NCBI GenBank assembly: GCA_035564555.1
Contig: DATMTS010000051.1
Coordinates: 1 to 24,925 of the forward strand
DNA: 24,925 nucleotides
Source of the DNA: DATMTS01 sp035564555
GTDB taxonomy: Bacteria; Actinomycetota; Actinomycetes; Actinomycetales; Microbacteriaceae
Direction: 5' to 3'
Shown: piece after piece, positions 23,897-24,925 of the stretch
Layout of the letters: each line of letters opens with the position of its first letter
How positions within the stretch are numbered: the stretch's first letter is position 1
Program-made: the position numbers and the translations under genes
Notes under the pieces: generated by a model
What the model was told of the DNA's origin: nothing
What the model saw: only the letters and a program-made list of their open reading frames with translations
Database searches by the model: none

Positions 23897-24817
23897 ATGG
23901 CCATGGCAACCTCGGTACGCGAGCAGCGCTCGACGGGCTCGATCGCGTTCGCGACCTTGAACTACGGGGTCTTCGCGCTGTTCGCCCTCATCTGCGCGTA
24001 CCCCTTCTACTACCTGATCATCAACTCGGTCAGCGCCAACAACCTGGCGGCGCTCGGCGACGTGCGCTTCTGGCCGATCGGGCTGCACATTTCGAACTAC
24101 GGGCAGGTGTTCCAACTCCCTGGACTCCCTCTCGCAACCGCCGTGACGATCGCGCGCACGGTGCTCGGCACCGCGGGCACGGTGCTGGTCTCCGGATTCC
24201 TCGGCTTCATGTTCACCCAAGAGCGCATGTGGGGCCGAGCCTTCTGGTACCGGTACACCCTCATCACGATGTATTTCAGTGCGGGAATCATCCCGGTGTT
24301 CCTGATCATGAAGGGGCTGGGGCTGACCAACAACTTCTGGGTCTACGTGATCCCGTATCTGGTGCAGCCGTTCAACGTCATCCTGGTCAAGACGTTCGTG
24401 GAATCGATGCCCAAGACGCTGCAGGAGGCCGCCGATGTCGACGGTGCGAACATCCTGCAGATCTTCTTCCGGGTCTACCTGCCGAACATGACGCCGATCC
24501 TGGCGACGGTGGCCATCTTCTCCGCAGTGGCGCAGTGGAACATGTTCCAGGACACCCTCATCTACGTCACCGATCAGAGCCTCTACACCCTGCAGTACCT
24601 GCTCTACATGTTCATCAACCAGGCGAGCAGTCTCGCGGCGGCCGCTCAGCAGGCCGGCGGCAACATCGGGGCTTTGGCCAGCGCGGCCACCTCGCAGACG
24701 CCGACGTCGATCCAGATGACCGTCTCGGTGCTGGTCGTGCTGCCCATCATCTTCATCTATCCGCTCTTCCAGCGCTTTTTCGTGAAGGGCATCATGCTCG
24801 GCGCCGTCAAGGGTTGA
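23897..24817 (+). CDS. Oligosaccharide ABC transporter permease, LplC/YtcP type
   Basis: The product has 306 residues with about six membrane helices. LNYGVFALFALICAYPFYYL (21-40) is the first, and the EAA loop is EAADVDG at 177-183 followed by FRVYLPNMTPILAT. YFSAGIIPVFLIMKGLGL (126-143) and WNMFQDTLIYV are characteristic of the LplC/YtcP group that partners LplB. ATG 23897 is preferred because AGGAG (23884-23888) lies eight bases upstream; a second ATG at 23903 is 14 bases away. It ends 35 bases before the next gene, a solute-binding protein of the same importer. Confidence 0.93.
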   Translation: MAMATSVREQRSTGSIAFATLNYGVFALFALICAYPFYYLIINSVSANNLAALGDVRFWPIGLHISNYGQVFQLPGLPLATAVTIARTVLGTAGTVLVSGFLGFMFTQERMWGRAFWYRYTLITMYFSAGIIPVFLIMKGLGLTNNFWVYVIPYLVQPFNVILVKTFVESMPKTLQEAADVDGANILQIFFRVYLPNMTPILATVAIFSAVAQWNMFQDTLIYVTDQSLYTLQYLLYMFINQASSLAAAAQQAGGNIGALASAATSQTPTSIQMTVSVLVVLPIIFIYPLFQRFFVKGIMLGAVKG

Positions 24818-24852
24818 CGGGGTCGTTTTCACGCACCCAAGAAAGGAATGCA

Positions 24853-24925
24853 ATGAAGCGTAGACAGTTCATCGCTGCGGCTTTCACGGCGGCTTTGGCT
24901 CCGGCCGCCCTGTCCTCCTGCACGC
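24853..24925 (+). CDS. Probable solute-binding lipoprotein of the LplB/LplC importer, 5' end only
   Basis: Only 24 codons are visible. The start ATG 24853 follows GAAAGGA (24841-24847) at five bases. The N-terminus has a twin-arginine-like KRRQFI, a hydrophobic Ala-rich stretch and a lipobox LSSC at residues 20-23, as in secreted lipoproteins. A different-frame ATG at 24848 can be ignored. By position after the LplB and LplC permeases it should be their substrate-binding component (LplA/YtcQ type); the mature domain is beyond the right edge, so this is inferred from context. Confidence 0.75.
   Translation, partial: MKRRQFIAAAFTAALAPAALSSCT

Noticed and set aside
22929..24853. Two long minus-strand frames (22929-23909 and 23882-24853)
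   Set aside because: They mirror the two permease genes and consist mostly of Asp/Glu/Arg/His/Gln, the complement of hydrophobic codons.
1..24925. CRISPR arrays, tRNA genes, insertion sequences or attachment sites
   Set aside because: No regularly spaced repeats, cloverleaf sequences, transposase motifs or paired long repeats were found on reading both strands.

Overview
The window looks like chromosomal DNA of a high-GC Gram-positive actinobacterium, most likely of the Microbacteriaceae type. This rests on high GC throughout, GTG starts, many 1-8 base start/stop overlaps, a secreted protein with cell-wall-binding 2 repeats, and sugar importers encoded without their own ATPase. The species cannot be named from sequence alone. 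No tRNA, rRNA, CRISPR array, insertion sequence or phage gene was seen.

Region 1 (1-10622) is a surface or exopolysaccharide biosynthesis locus of the Wzx-dependent type. It holds a GT4 glycosyltransferase cut by the left edge, a WcaF-like acetyltransferase, a Wzx-type flippase, a second hexapeptide acyltransferase, a WcaI-like glycosyltransferase, a nucleotide-sugar dehydrogenase, two SDR nucleotide-sugar epimerase/reductases (one resembling GDP-L-fucose synthase), a TagD-like cytidylyltransferase, and a membrane polyprenyl-phosphate sugar-1-phosphate transferase that would start each repeat unit. The genes alternate strand in short, tightly coupled blocks. No Wzy polymerase or chain-length regulator is visible; they may lie beyond the left edge. 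A cluster of palindromes lies upstream of the initiating transferase (10804-10882).

Region 2 (10988-15000) holds, all on the minus strand, an HhH-GPD DNA glycosylase-like protein, an aldo/keto reductase, a start-less reading frame that looks like the 3' end of a broken gene (12842-13164), and a secreted protein with two beta-sandwich modules and three cell-wall-binding 2 repeats.

Region 3 (15058-24925) is a carbohydrate uptake and breakdown locus. A ROK-family regulator is divergent from a five-gene operon: lipoprotein solute-binding protein, MalF-like and MalG-like permeases, a 565-residue protein of unknown family that may be an alpha/alpha-toroid polysaccharide lyase or hydrolase, and a Gfo/Idh/MocA oxidoreductase. 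A second promoter with a LacI-type operator then drives an LplB/LplC-type importer, whose solute-binding protein begins at the right edge. Both promoters have near-consensus -35/-10 boxes with a palindrome in the spacer or at the transcription start. The simplest reading is regulated import of two sizes or forms of a plant or microbial glycan and its intracellular processing, using an ATPase encoded elsewhere.
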